From assembly GCA_006384855.1 (NCBI GenBank), contig VCJN01001955.1, positions 62,001-126,000 on the forward strand: 64,000 nucleotides of DNA, written 5' to 3'. The notes below the pieces were generated by a model. That model was given only the letters and a program-made list of their open reading frames with translations, ran no database searches and was not told the origin of the DNA. The stretch is from Tetraselmis striata. Lineage: Eukaryota > Chlorophyta > Chlorodendrophyceae > Chlorodendrales > Chlorodendraceae. The translations under genes were made by a program, and so were the position numbers. This document shows, piece after piece, positions 1-10,522 of the stretch. Every line of letters begins with the position of its first letter. Position 1 is the first letter of the stretch.

Positions 1-3000
1 ACAGCTCAGGCGGGATCCTCGCCGAATGGACAAAGCAGCGGTACCAAAGCAGCGCCGCGTCGACGGAGCTCACCGCAGCTGGGTGCCCCCCCCCCCCCCC
101 CCCCCCCCCAAATTAATCCCCCATCCCATTATATAAGCCATTCAACGACCGCCTCCGTCTTCATCGTTGCCGCAACCCCTCAATACACAAGTGCTGCGCT
201 GCAGGGGCAACGTGCGGCTGTGCGAGCCCGGCGTGTACCTATTTGTCATCCGCGACGATTTTGGGGACGGCGTGTGTTGCGACCACGGCAATGGCAACTT
301 CCGCCTGCTGGTCGACGGTGTGGAGCTTTACAAGCACAACGGCCAGTTCCAGGCGCACACCGTTGCCGCGCTGCAGATCGACGACTCGCCTGCTGTGCGG
401 GGAGTTACGCCCTCCGATGTTGCCACAGAGGTGTGGACAGCACCCTCCCTCCCCTCCGAAGAGAGAACACAATCCCCCTCAACCACCTTTCTCCTCCCCG
501 CCACATTACCCTACTCATAGGCGGGCAGCCAATGTACGGTGGACGCCGGCGCGGTAATAAGAGCACTGCGAATCAGAACCTGCCCGACCTGTCAGAGATC
601 ACGAAACTACAGCGAATGTTCTTGTAGCTTGCACGCAAGCCCATCGTGCTGAGGCTTGTTCTGAGGGCTCTTACAGCTGCGTCGACACCCGCAGCAGTGC
701 TAAGGCCGGGAATACGCGCGTCTCCACGTCTGCAGATTATGACAGAATTGGAGGGCACGCTGGACTACACCGCCCCGGCCTCAGTGGTCCCCGCTGCAAC
801 GGAGGCGCCCACCATGCCGCCCACCGCTGCCCGTACGAGCCCTCCCGCTCGGCGTTGTCCCTGAAATCTGCCGTGTATGTGTTTCAAAGCGCTGTACCGC
901 TCACTGCCGGTTGCCGTGGGACTCTGATCCGCTGACGTGTGACCACCTGCAGCGAGCACGCCCCTGCCGACGCGGCCGGTTGTCCTCGAGGAGAAGCCCG
1001 CTCCGATCCCGGCCCCACTCCCTGCGGAACCAGCGACCGCCCCTCCACCCGTGCCGCTCACGCCTGCGCACACATATCTGCCTGCGAAGGATCGCCCGGA
1101 GCTATTTCAGCAGCAAACCGGTGACGAAGCCGAGGTGCCGGGTAAGCGGAGGCTGTTGTTCTGTAGTTCCCCCCTTGGAGTTGCCGAGTGTTTGCAGGGC
1201 AAGTACCGGTACCACTGGACGAAAATGATGAATATGAGTTGGCCCCTCGACCCGCCTTAGTATTCACCATAGTCAGGTAACACAGGCTGCTGGCAGCGAT
1301 TAAATACGGTGCAGCGATTAAATACGGTGGCAGCGATTAAATACGGTGGCAGCGATTAAATACGGTGCTTCATAGTTACGGTCGGTAATATTATCCCCAC
1401 TTGCTCCTCTAGTACTGAGTGAGCCATATTAGTGCTCCTTAATTAATAATTATTCGCGCGATGCGCGCACACCCTTAGTGGTGACCTTGAACTTATATGT
1501 GAGCCTTAAAGTACTGTCCTCAGGGGTAAAACGAATATGTTGGTCATAACTGTGTAATAACCAGATAATTATCAGGAAATATGAAGGTAACTGTGAAGGT
1601 ACGGTGTAGGGGCTGGGATTGTCCGATGATTACCAGGATATGGTAATTTCCGAGTGATAAGGTATCGAAACCTAAGTGCTAGGTATTGGTACGTTTCCAC
1701 CGAACACTGCGATCAATTGGCCCTTATGGGAACGCACACCGTAGTAAAGGGCGCACGCAGGGCATGAGATGTCGGTGGGTTGTTGACAATTCTTGCGTGT
1801 GCAGGTTCTAATGGCGCCGAGACAAGTGGCCAGGTTGCGGACGACAGCGGCGAGAGGGGCGGATTGAACATGGTGCTCGTTGTTGTTGGGGTTGCGGTGG
1901 TGGTCATCGCCATCGCTGTTGCCAGTGGCATGTACGTGCTGTCCTCTCGCTCCAAGTCGCAGGCCGACAGAAATGCGCGTGGGGCCAAGGGCAAGACACG
2001 CGGTGTGCGCTTCGAGGCGGACCCGTTTGCCGACGAGGAGGGGTCTGGCGGCGGCTCAACCTTTCACCGACAGAAGTCGGGCATGATGACCAGGCTGCTC
2101 AGCCTGAGGAATCTGGCATCGGTGCGAGTTCCTGCCAGCATCGCCCCGCCCTGCGTTCACTGCAATCGCCGCCCTCGTCCGCCGGCTCCGCAGGGTCGCT
2201 GACAGCGTGTGCGGCACCGCCTCAGATTAAGCTGACGGTCTTCAAGTCGGGGGAAATGGAGCTCGTCACCGGCGCATCCACCGCCCTGACGCCCGTCAAG
2301 ACGACGCTGCCAAAGACGCACTCCAACATCAGCCTGCTGCGCAGCGAGGCCAGCTCCGCGGTGGCGACGCCCGTGTCTGCCTGGTGCGCGCCTGAGACAC
2401 CGCCCCACAGCCCTGGACGCGCACACACACACAGATCAACTCCCCCTCTCCATTGCCTTTTAGTTCACCTAGCGGCCATAAAATGCGAGATCCTCCGGGT
2501 TTCATGGAGTACCGGCGGCTGTGGCATTTAATATTTCGATCGTTTGTGCTTAACCGTCGTGCGGCTAGATTTTTTTAACCTGCAACTGGTTGCTCTCCCG
2601 ACGTCGCCAATTTAGTTGGTCGGAGGTTATTAACGGGTGAACAACTACTCCACTGAATATATTTCCTGCCCAAATGACGCCTGCCCAAATTTCCCGAAAT
2701 GTTGCGGCTTGGGCGGTAAACCGCATGTGTGGATCAGTTGGAGTGAAAGGGTCTAAAACCACCCCAAAACAACTTCAAAACATGTGCGCACGGAGTCCCC
2801 TAGAAGTACAGCAAGTCTCCAGCCAATAACCACACTTTGAAATTTGCACTTTGGTACAACGTATTCCTGCCAGTTCAACTGACAGGCCAGCTGTCTACCG
2901 ACCCGGCTGCGTGCACTTGCAGCCCATAGCATGCAGCCCTCTAAAGGGAGTCAATACCACACTTGGTTGTATCCGACTGTTATTACCCCCCCCCCCCTCC

Positions 3001-3683
3001 CTTTAATCGAGCTTGCAGGTCACACCACAGGCATAGATCAAAGCCGCCTTCCGCCCCCAATCAGGCCTTTGCGTCCTGTCAGTAACACTGCGCTTCTGTC
3101 CGTGCGGGGACGCAGGTCCGCTGTCAACACAGGCAACAACTCCCCCGTCTCCTACGCCTCTGGCAGTCGGCCGCGCGCGTGGGGGAAGGCCTTCGAGGAC
3201 GCGCTGGCGGAGATTGCGGATCCGTCGCTGTCCCCTGTGAAGGAGGTGGCGTCCCCGGTCGAGGATCTACGATATGCGTCCCCAGTCGATGATCTTCACT
3301 ACCGGAGGTGATCTTGCCTTTGAGTGCGATAGCTCCACGCAGCTGCTTGACAGATGCAGGGATGGTGGTGCTGATCGCTTCCACTGCATGTGAGTGCATG
3401 GCTGACTTCATATTCTTGCCGCTGCACCGTGATGTGGTTCACGAACAGGGAGCAAGGGCGGTACAGCATTGACGACACTGCAAAGGATACATCTCGGGCG
3501 CCCTCCGGTGTCCAGCCTTCATGCGACGAGGCGCCTCAACAAGGCAGCCAGCGGCGCGGAGTCGAGTCTTTCATGTCTGTGGAGTCTGTGGGAGGAAGCA
3601 GGCCGCCTTCGCAGATGCAGCTGCATTACCCCGGAGAGGACTTTCCAGACCCCAAGCCGCGCGCCATTGGCAGATGGGACTGA
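1..3683 (+). CDS. Type I membrane protein with cysteine-rich ectodomain and Pro/Thr linker (5' partial)
   Basis: Eight exons fit with matching phases: 1-82, 205-430, 736-832, 953-1141, 1805-2121, 2226-2383, 3116-3307, 3449-3683 (stop 3681-3683). They give about 497 residues, and the first exon is open through the left edge. The ectodomain (residues about 28-100) holds the motif FVIRDDFGDGVCCDHGNGNF, a pattern I know from secreted or surface proteins of algae and other protists. A Thr/Pro/Ala-rich linker follows, then one hydrophobic segment (NMVLVVVGVAVVVIAIAVAS, about residues 220-243) and a basic stop-transfer RSKSQADRNARGAKGK. The cytoplasmic tail of about 240 residues is Ser/Pro-rich and ends in GRWD. 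I infer a surface receptor or adhesion-like protein; no catalytic domain is visible. The first intron opens with GT followed by a run of 24 C, and the fourth intron holds a tandem repeat. The gene structure is well supported; the function is unknown. Confidence 0.8.
86..109 (+). repeat. Poly-C tract (24) behind a 5' splice site
   Basis: An uninterrupted run of 24 C starts three bases into the first intron of the membrane-protein gene (donor GT at 83-84). It is on the sense strand of the gene. Confidence 0.9.
1292..1366 (+). repeat. Four-copy 19-bp tandem repeat in an intron
   Basis: Four head-to-tail copies of GGCAGCGATTAAATACGGT occupy this stretch; the second copy lacks one G. It lies inside the 663-bp fourth intron (1142-1804) of the membrane-protein gene and has no coding role. 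Confidence 0.9.
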
Positions 3684-5216
3684 GGTTGGTGTACTGTCCG
3701 CTGGGCAGTGCTGCAAAGCAATACACTAGCGCACTCCGAGGATTCAGTGGCACACCTGTATGGAATGTCACGGCATCGTCTATATTTTGACTCGTGCTAC
3801 TTGATGTACATCGCTGGTTTGTGAAGTGCACGTGCACTCGCGCGTCGTCTATAAATGCCACAGCATGTAAATTTATTCATTCATCTATCCATGGTTTTTC
3901 GGGCACAAGCTGTGGCCAGCAAAAAAGCAGAAGCGGGGTATTCCTGTGATTGCAGAATTGTGGCCAGCACCGGCAGCTGGACGTGGTCTAAGCTTAGTGT
4001 CATTATACATATTATATATGACAGCATTGCCGAATATTGTCATGGCGGCAACATGTGAGCACGTCATTATTTCCTGCGGCACGCACATCAGCGGATGGAA
4101 ATGTGTCACTCATATTAACAACATTGAATTCAGTTCTCTGCGTGTTCTCATCGTAGCGGATCCCTCCACAGGCACGATAAGAAGAGGTAGCTGCTGCTAC
4201 TGCAAATGTACTGCGTTGTGCGCATATGCGTTTACGGTTTGCATCCCGCTTTGTGCTTTTCCTGTTTGCTCTGTGTGGCGTGCGAATACAGGCGGTACCA
4301 TATCCGGAATCGCTCTGGTAATTGGGCAGATTAAGCCAACTTATGTTACCAGACTTCACCTTCTTTTAATTAATGGGCCGTGTGGTTTGGCAATAGCCTC
4401 ATACAAATAGTCTCGTCCTAAGAACTCAAGCGGCCCACACGGTTTACTGAGAATGTCATGTTGTGGTAAAATCACATCAGGATAACTACACGTTGCTATG
4501 TGTTTGCACAAAATGAGACATAGATGTATCTATATGTACATAATGTGTTTTTGCACTCACATACGTGTATCTACATGTGTGTATGTGTATGTATATAAAT
4601 ATAAATGTATACCATCGCGCTAGCGACTCCCAATACGGGTAGTAGCGTAGTAGTCGTTCGCGGCGCGGCGTCGCGATTACTACTATCGGTACTGGTACTG
4701 GCACCGTACTCGTACCTGTACTGAGCATTTATTCGCCGCTTCATCAGCATACAGCGATCATTGACTCGCGCTCATTCTCACCTACGACGACCGCTCCGAG
4801 TGCTGCTGGTGGCCGACGCGAGCTGGATGGACAGGAGGACGACGCCCGCCTGCGCCCACTCACCTTTCCACACCTCCGTCCTTCCTCATAGCTCCACACC
4901 ATACACGGATGGGCCGCACGAACGCAGAACCAGGTGGCGGCTGCTGTAACGACCGTTTTCTGGTGGCCGTACCGAGCTGACTGACTCAGGCGAGCAATAT
5001 CCTGCTTGACTGTGCCTCCACCCAGTTTGCCGGAGTTGAACCCCTCCATATTCGGGCTGACGGATTGGGGACCTGAGAGAGGGCCAAGACGGCATCCTAC
5101 TTGCTGATGTCCGCCAGGCCCCGTATTGCCGATACCACACATCCTATCGGCTAAGGGGTGTTCAACAATCGCCAGACATCCGAACGGCCGGGCGCACCCT
5201 GCGACGAGGCCACAGA
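3684..5216. other. Intergenic, no supported gene
   Basis: No reading frame here has domain-like sequence or credible splice structure. A 154-codon open frame (3946-4410) and a 183-codon antisense frame (4744-5295) look like chance. An alternating TATGTGTA-type microsatellite lies at about 4535-4610. Confidence 0.6.
3866..3870 (+). terminator. Candidate poly(A) signal TGTAA
   Basis: TGTAA lies about 180 bases after the stop of the membrane-protein gene. TGTAA is the usual green-algal poly(A) signal. The motif is short, so this is only suggestive. Confidence 0.3.
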
Positions 5217-7028
5217 ATGCGCTGGTGTACGGGACGCCCGCACCTTGCCTTGGTGCTCCTTGGGCTGGGCGTTCTGGCTCTTCAGGCGCAGTCAAGCCAA
5301 GGTGGCGCCGGGCTGCCAGAGCTCACGCCGTGGGGGGCGTCAGTAAGGCGGGTGGTTTTCGCCGTCTTGAACAGCGGCTTCTGCAAGAGCAGGAACGGCG
5401 ACTGGAGGGGGGATCTGCCCCGGCACCTAGTCAGGTTCCTTCCGCAGGCAAAGGCGCGTCCCCGGTCGGGGCTCGGGCGCTCACACCCCTATCAATCAAC
5501 ATATCCAGCACACAGCGGCCCATTGCTGACACGGCAGCGACGATCCGGGGCGCTTCACGCATCCGGACAGTGGACATTCTTTGCGCTGTGCTGACCTGAT
5601 TTGGATACCTGCATGTAAATGTTTCGTTATTTATGGACTAGTCGGTGTGTCCTCATATGTCTGTCGAAACATAGTCCGCATGGCTGGGAACGTGCATGAC
5701 TGTGTGTGCAGCAGTGTCTTGTAGGGCGTACGTTATGTGACACGTTTCACATAGCGCGCTTCAAGGAATCGGATTGCTGGAGGATTTGGAACCCCCTCGG
5801 AATAGTTGCAGGCCATATATGGCGTCCCGCACGACACACACCACGCCATGAGCAATATAAAAGGTGTATTTTCAAGCGTATACAAGAAACGCGCCTGGGA
5901 CGTTCGAACCTGGGGAGGTTGTTGCCGAGCCTGGGCAGAGCAGCGCGGTGTCGGCTGCGCGTGGTGTTGTCTATGCTGACGCGGCGTTTTGGGGTACAGA
6001 ACGTTGTGATCCATGGAAGGCACGACTGCCGACACTGCGAGGACGACTTCAGGCACTCAGGGGACGACAGGCCTCGGGAGTGCAGTCCTATCCTCGACCA
6101 GATGAGGAGCAGCAAGTACAAGGCGGACATTGTGATGGTGATGGGATCCGGGGACGACATTCCGCGCGTCCTCAGCAGACCCTACATGGGCCCAGACACC
6201 AGGACAGTGCACTTCCCAATCCGACGGCTGAAGGCCCTGAGAGCAGCCAACAACAAGTTCAACTTCACCAAGGCAAGCGCCAGGCCCGAGGCGCGCATAC
6301 CTGTGGCTATCAGCGTGGCGACGGAGAGGGGCGGCGGCGTCATCGGCACAGCGTATACGGCTTGACATTCAGCGAGCGGCGTGCTGAATAGTTGTGATGC
6401 CTGCTGCATACAGGTCGTGGAAGATGACACGTTTATGAAGCCTCTCGCAAGGTCATCTGTAATGTTTCTCAGGCGCAAATGCGCCGAGGCTAAGAAGCGC
6501 AGCAACGGCCTGCTCTACATCGCAAGGCTCAAGGACTTCAAGGGGCAGCTGCAATTCTTGCGCCGCATCGACCCCTCCCTCCTGAAAGGGCTCACGATGC
6601 ACTTCTATGGAGCTGGCGCCCCTCGCTACACGGAGAAGCTGCACCAAGTGGCTAAGGAACGGGGTATCTCAGCCGTTGTTCACGGCATGGTTCCGAAGAG
6701 CGACGTCCTGGCTCACATTTGTAGGGCAAGGGGAGTTGTGCACTATGCCAAGAGCGACCTCAACCCTCGGGCAGCTTATGAGGGTCTCTATGCTGGTCTG
6801 CCGCTATTCATCACCACCCTATCGGGTGTGCCAAGGATACTGCTCGACCAGCCATTTGTTTCACCCTCTGACTGGAACCGTGATCTGAACAAGGACTTCG
6901 CGTCGTTCCTCCCTCTTCTGGAGGTTGACTGGACAGCTGACGTGCGGTGGAAGCACTTTGTGCGCGATAATCTGTCCAGAAACGGAGTCTACACCGGAAT
7001 CTGTCGAGACATCGGATTGTGTGCCTGA
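5217..7028 (+). CDS. Secretory-pathway glycosyltransferase, GT-B fold, group-1 (GT4-like)
   Basis: ATG at 5217 opens a signal peptide or signal anchor (LALVLLGLGVLALQAQ). A stretch that looks like coiled coil (RLLQEQERRLEGG) follows in another frame from about 5375. The core is clearer: an exon from about 6000 (after TACAG) to 6272, then a GC-AG intron 6273-6413, then the last exon 6414-7028; both junctions are phase 0. The last exon reads like the C-terminal nucleotide-sugar-binding half of a group-1 glycosyltransferase: GLLYIARLKDFKGQLQFL, VVHGMVPKSDVLAHICRA and the hallmark DLNPRAAYEGLYAGLPLFIT, where the acidic residue and glycines normally contact the sugar donor. The first part (IVMVMGSGDD) would be the acceptor half. 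Placement in the Golgi lumen is inferred from the N-terminal anchor. The acceptor and sugar are unknown. The join between about 5340 and 6000 is uncertain: one candidate intron there would be only 32 bases. Confidence 0.72.
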
Positions 7029-8346
7029 TGACGTGAGAAGACCGCGTGGCGAGCTTGAGTCCTCTCTGGGTCACCTGTCCAGTCCCGTTACGAGTAGTGC
7101 AAATTATTTATGACGGCAATTAAAGAATATATCTAGTTACATTCAGATTACAGTATCCAAGAAACCAAGCCAACTACGTGAGGGCTGAGTCACACCCTAT
7201 TTTGAGAGCGTGACCCTGCCCATCAACAGCGCGGGCCGCGTCGCATTCGCGCAGTTTTCCGATTGGTCGTACTGTTAGTTTCACCCGATAAAATATGGGC
7301 CCCGGGTGTCCACATGTCCGGATGTGATTTGTTTTGTGAATATACGCCAACAAATATGTTCCCATACGGATGCGTATCACGGTGATATATACCCTGATGT
7401 ATGTAGAATTGCGTCTGCGCGCCTGTGTTACAACACCGTCCACATTGTGCACATTCATTTTATTATGATGAAAATATTGGTGCTGTCACAATGATATTTG
7501 CTGATGGCATATTACGTGTTCTCATTTTGCCGGGGATCGCTGCCGGTGTTGTTTTGTTGGATGTAGTTAGCAGTTGTAATTAATGATTATATATCATTGT
7601 TCATTGTCGAGTTTCAATGCGAGGTCGCTACGCCGCTACCCGTATTTGCTTGTTGAGAGAGAGAGAGCCTTCCGTAAAACATGTAGGTAAAGTAATTGCA
7701 AAGCCATATCTACCCCCTGGTGGGGTATCTAGTAGGTTAGGCCCTATTCAATGGTTATGAGTAAAACTGCTCTCCGCTTTGCCCCAGGGACACATACCGT
7801 GAAACTATCAGAAACGGGACATCGTCGTACTGGAGCAGATGGTGGCCGAGCCCGCAATCTGCCTGAAAAAAAGTAGAGTTGCGATTTACAAAGATAAGGA
7901 TTCTCCCGTTTTGTTGGGCACAAATTAAAGAGTCAGCATGACCGTGATGACGTAGGTGTGGGTGGCGGTGGCACACTTGCGCAAGAGATCAGAATCTCCT
8001 CGTTGGTTGCACACATCCTGCAGGTTGCCTCGGACACATGTTCATTGCTGGCTTGCTGCGTGCGGCTGGCTAGCTGTTGCAAGCGAGCGGCTGGACTGCC
8101 CCTACATCGCTAGCGCGCGGTGAGCGTGCAACATGCTTCTGCCAGCATCCCTTTGTGCATGCCCTGGACCTGGCGTGCGCGGCGTGCCGCCCCTCCCGCC
8201 CGCCTGTCCTTGCCGTTCCTGCGGCGCTACACTATTCCGCTTATTATTGCTTTGCTGCACAGTGCGCGTAATAAATCCGTACTGGTCGCTACGACTCATG
8301 ATGTGAATAGTACTACAAAATATAAGGATTATAAAAGCCGATGAAT
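7029..8346. other. Intergenic, no supported gene
   Basis: AT-rich spacer with a short GA run (about 7656-7667) and no conserved reading frame on either strand. Confidence 0.55.
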
Positions 8347-8430
8347 GTAAAGTTCGCCCGCCTGGGACATCGGCCGAAGCCGCCCCAGCTCTTGTCGACC
8401 TCTTGCGCGAACTGCAGCCATAGGTCTGGC
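8347..8430 (+). repeat. Dispersed short repeat, copy 1
   Basis: This block (start TAAAGTTCGCCC, middle GGCCGAAGCCGCCCCAGC, end CATAGGTCTGGC) recurs at 13038-13115 with few changes. The second copy sits inside a unit flanked by a 14-bp duplication, so the family looks retroposed. A tRNA T-arm-like string (minus strand GGGTTCGAATCC) lies about 100 bases further on, but no complete tRNA can be folded. Confidence 0.7.
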
Positions 8431-8808
8431 AAACACCTCAGACCATTGCCAAATTCGAACCCCGAAGGGCTAATTGCATCAACCGAAAAAACCCGGGACA
8501 CGCTGGGCCGATATTGCCGAAAATACATTGATCAGGATTCGAACCCGGGATTTCTCGAATACAATATCCAGTATTGACATAAATAAAGTTACGCGATTGT
8601 AGAAAACCGCTGTAGCGACTATGTGCCAGGACTGCTGAGGGCGGTTAGCTGGTGAGTGCCAGCTAGGATTAGCTATATTTTGTGATGGAGATAAATTAAG
8701 GATTATGTAGAGGCATTTCATACGGACATCGCGTCATCAGATAATCCTGTCATCGGATAAATACTCGCACTAGAGCGTGCCACGTCGTAACTGATGACAT
8801 GCCCTGCG

Positions 8809-8900
8809 CCGCTATCTGATGACAGACCCGCGTGTATACTGTACACGGGGGCATTTCCAGATGCCCCCGTGTACAGTGCACACGCGTCATCAGATAGCGG
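8809..8900. repeat. Long imperfect hairpin inside the TIR element
   Basis: The arms 8809-8854 and 8861-8900 are complementary. Both begin CCGCTATCTGATGAC at the base and end ACTGTACACGGGGGCAT at the top, with a 6-base loop TTCCAG. The left arm carries a 5-base bulge. Confidence 0.85.
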
Positions 8901-9073
8901 CCTCGGCCAGCCCATTTTCAAAACATTTTCGCCCAGTCTACCTACCTGCCCGGCACCCGCCGACGCCATGGTAGGCTCCGCCGAGCAATCTCCGCAACGG
9001 ACACCCAGGCGGGGCGAACCCACATGGGAGACCCCCCCTCCCCGCACTATGGGGGGTCCTGTTGCCCCTGGGT

Positions 9074-9469
9074 TCACGGTTTCGCCGCGGGAGCTACGCG
9101 AGAAGGCCCGTGCATTGGCGGGGCGCAGCGGCTGCAGCCCTCGCGCCTCGCCCGCCGCCACCGCGCTGCGCCCGTCTCGCTCGCCCGCGCGTGGTCATCC
9201 CTCGACAGCCGGCGCAGTGCCTGATCCCTGTCGCGCTTCTCGTTTCCTGCACGGTTAGGATGACGTGCGCCCGCGTAGCCTTGGGGCGTGGCCCCGTTGT
9301 CATCCTCATCGGTGTACGCTTCGTCTGTATGCGGTGTGTCCATGTCTATGTCCAGTGCGGCCCCGGCAACGGCCAGCATCCGAGGGAACGCGCTGCCCTC
9401 CGACTGCGCGTTGCCGTAGGTAAGTGCAAGCCCTCCAACTTCGTCTACGGCAAAGCTGGGACGCTCCAT
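9074..9469 (-). CDS. Hypothetical ORF inside the TIR element
   Basis: An ATG at 9469 opens a 131-codon frame starting MERPSFAVDEVGGLALTYGN, with an acidic patch (DEAYTDEDD) and then an Arg/Ala-rich C-terminus. No family is recognised. It lies wholly within the TIR element, and antisense frames are equally long, so coding status is doubtful. Confidence 0.25.
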   Translation of the reverse strand: MERPSFAVDEVGGLALTYGNAQSEGSAFPRMLAVAGAALDIDMDTPHTDEAYTDEDDNGATPQGYAGARHPNRAGNEKRDRDQALRRLSRDDHARASETGAARWRRARREGCSRCAPPMHGPSRVAPAAKP

Positions 9470-10522
9470 GACTGTCCAGTGTGGATGGGCGGGAGGGACG
9501 GGGCGAGAGACACGAGGGAAAAGATGGTGTTTGCGGGCCCGATGGCGGCGGCGGAACTAGAAGCGCCGGCCGATGTCTTGCGATTTCAAAGTTGAGTCTG
9601 GTTTTTGCCAAAAAGGTCGCGCAAGCTGTTTTACACGGTCAAGAGCCGAAATTGGCAGGATGGTTTAGCGAAAGCGTGGAGGGAAAACGGAGTCAGGGGG
9701 GGCGCTGCGTGGAACGCAGCGAAAACTGAAAGATGGCAGGCTCAGCTGTTCTGGCTGCTTTTATGTCTACTCGTGCTGCACCCAAAAAGGGCGCAACAAC
9801 ATATGCCTAGTTCCCGTACCACTGAGCAACACTTGTAGCTAAAAAGCGGTTAGGTCAAGGAGGGAAACCCCATAAACTAGTTTAGATCATATCTGATGAC
9901 AGACCAACGAATCTTGCTGTTTGTCCGTATGAATCACATCTCTTGTCATGCGTTAGCGTTATCGACGTGGCAGCCCGCGGTGCGCGAACGGTAGATGATG
10001 ACAAGGATTATCTGATGACGCGATGTCCGTATGATATGCCTCTTATGCCGCTTCATAAATAAAAGCAGCAGCCGCCCGATGCTGCAACCCGCGGGACGGA
10101 CTACTCGAAAAGTACTACTCGTACAGAACTTGCGACGACGAGTACTACCGGACCAGGAGTACTGCTCCTGGTACTCCCGCAGGCGAAGCAGCAGCGCGAC
10201 TCGACGCGCGCCAAGTCGCCCAGTGGTACGAGTACCAGTACCACGGCATGCCCCTTCATGGTAGCGGCGGCACAGCAGGCCCCAGCGACCCAACCACGCA
10301 GGACTAGAATTTCGTCTACTAGACACCCTTCTGCTGCTGCCTCTCGCGTGTACATACTATCATTTCCGCCCCCGCTTGTCAGACAAGGTGGCGGCCGTCC
10401 AGGTGGCGCAGGGGCTCCGGCTTGCTCGGCGCCGTTGCAAGCCGTGCGGAGCGTGCGCTGCCGAACAGCAGTAGCTGCTGCTCTAGTCGGGAAGCGCAGA
10501 GTCGGGGACGCAGCGCGGCGGC

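Larger units (their letters stand above)
8710..10042. mobile_element. 1.33-kb TIR element with subterminal ATCTGATGAC motifs
   Basis: The ends are inverted copies of about 45 bp: GAGGCATTTCATACGGACAT on the left and, read from the other strand, GAGGCATATCATACGGACAT on the right, continuing through CGCGTCATCAGATAATCC with one indel. The motif ATCTGATGAC or its complement occurs at least seven times, clustered near both ends, as expected for transposase-binding sites. A strong hairpin lies at 8809-8900. No recognisable transposase is present, so it is probably non-autonomous. I could not find an unambiguous target-site duplication. Confidence 0.82.

Noticed and set aside
2122..2225. Frameshift in the membrane-protein gene
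   Set aside because: A 104-bp GT-AG intron (2122-2225) joins the two frames in phase 0, so no lesion is needed.
3946..4410. 154-codon ORF with hydrophobic and Cys-rich sequence
   Set aside because: Composition resembles the surrounding AT-rich spacer, there is no domain, and the opposite strand is equally open.
8531..8556. tRNA gene suggested by GGGTTCGAATCC on the minus strand
   Set aside because: No acceptor, D or anticodon stem can be paired at the proper distance; at most a tRNA-like remnant.
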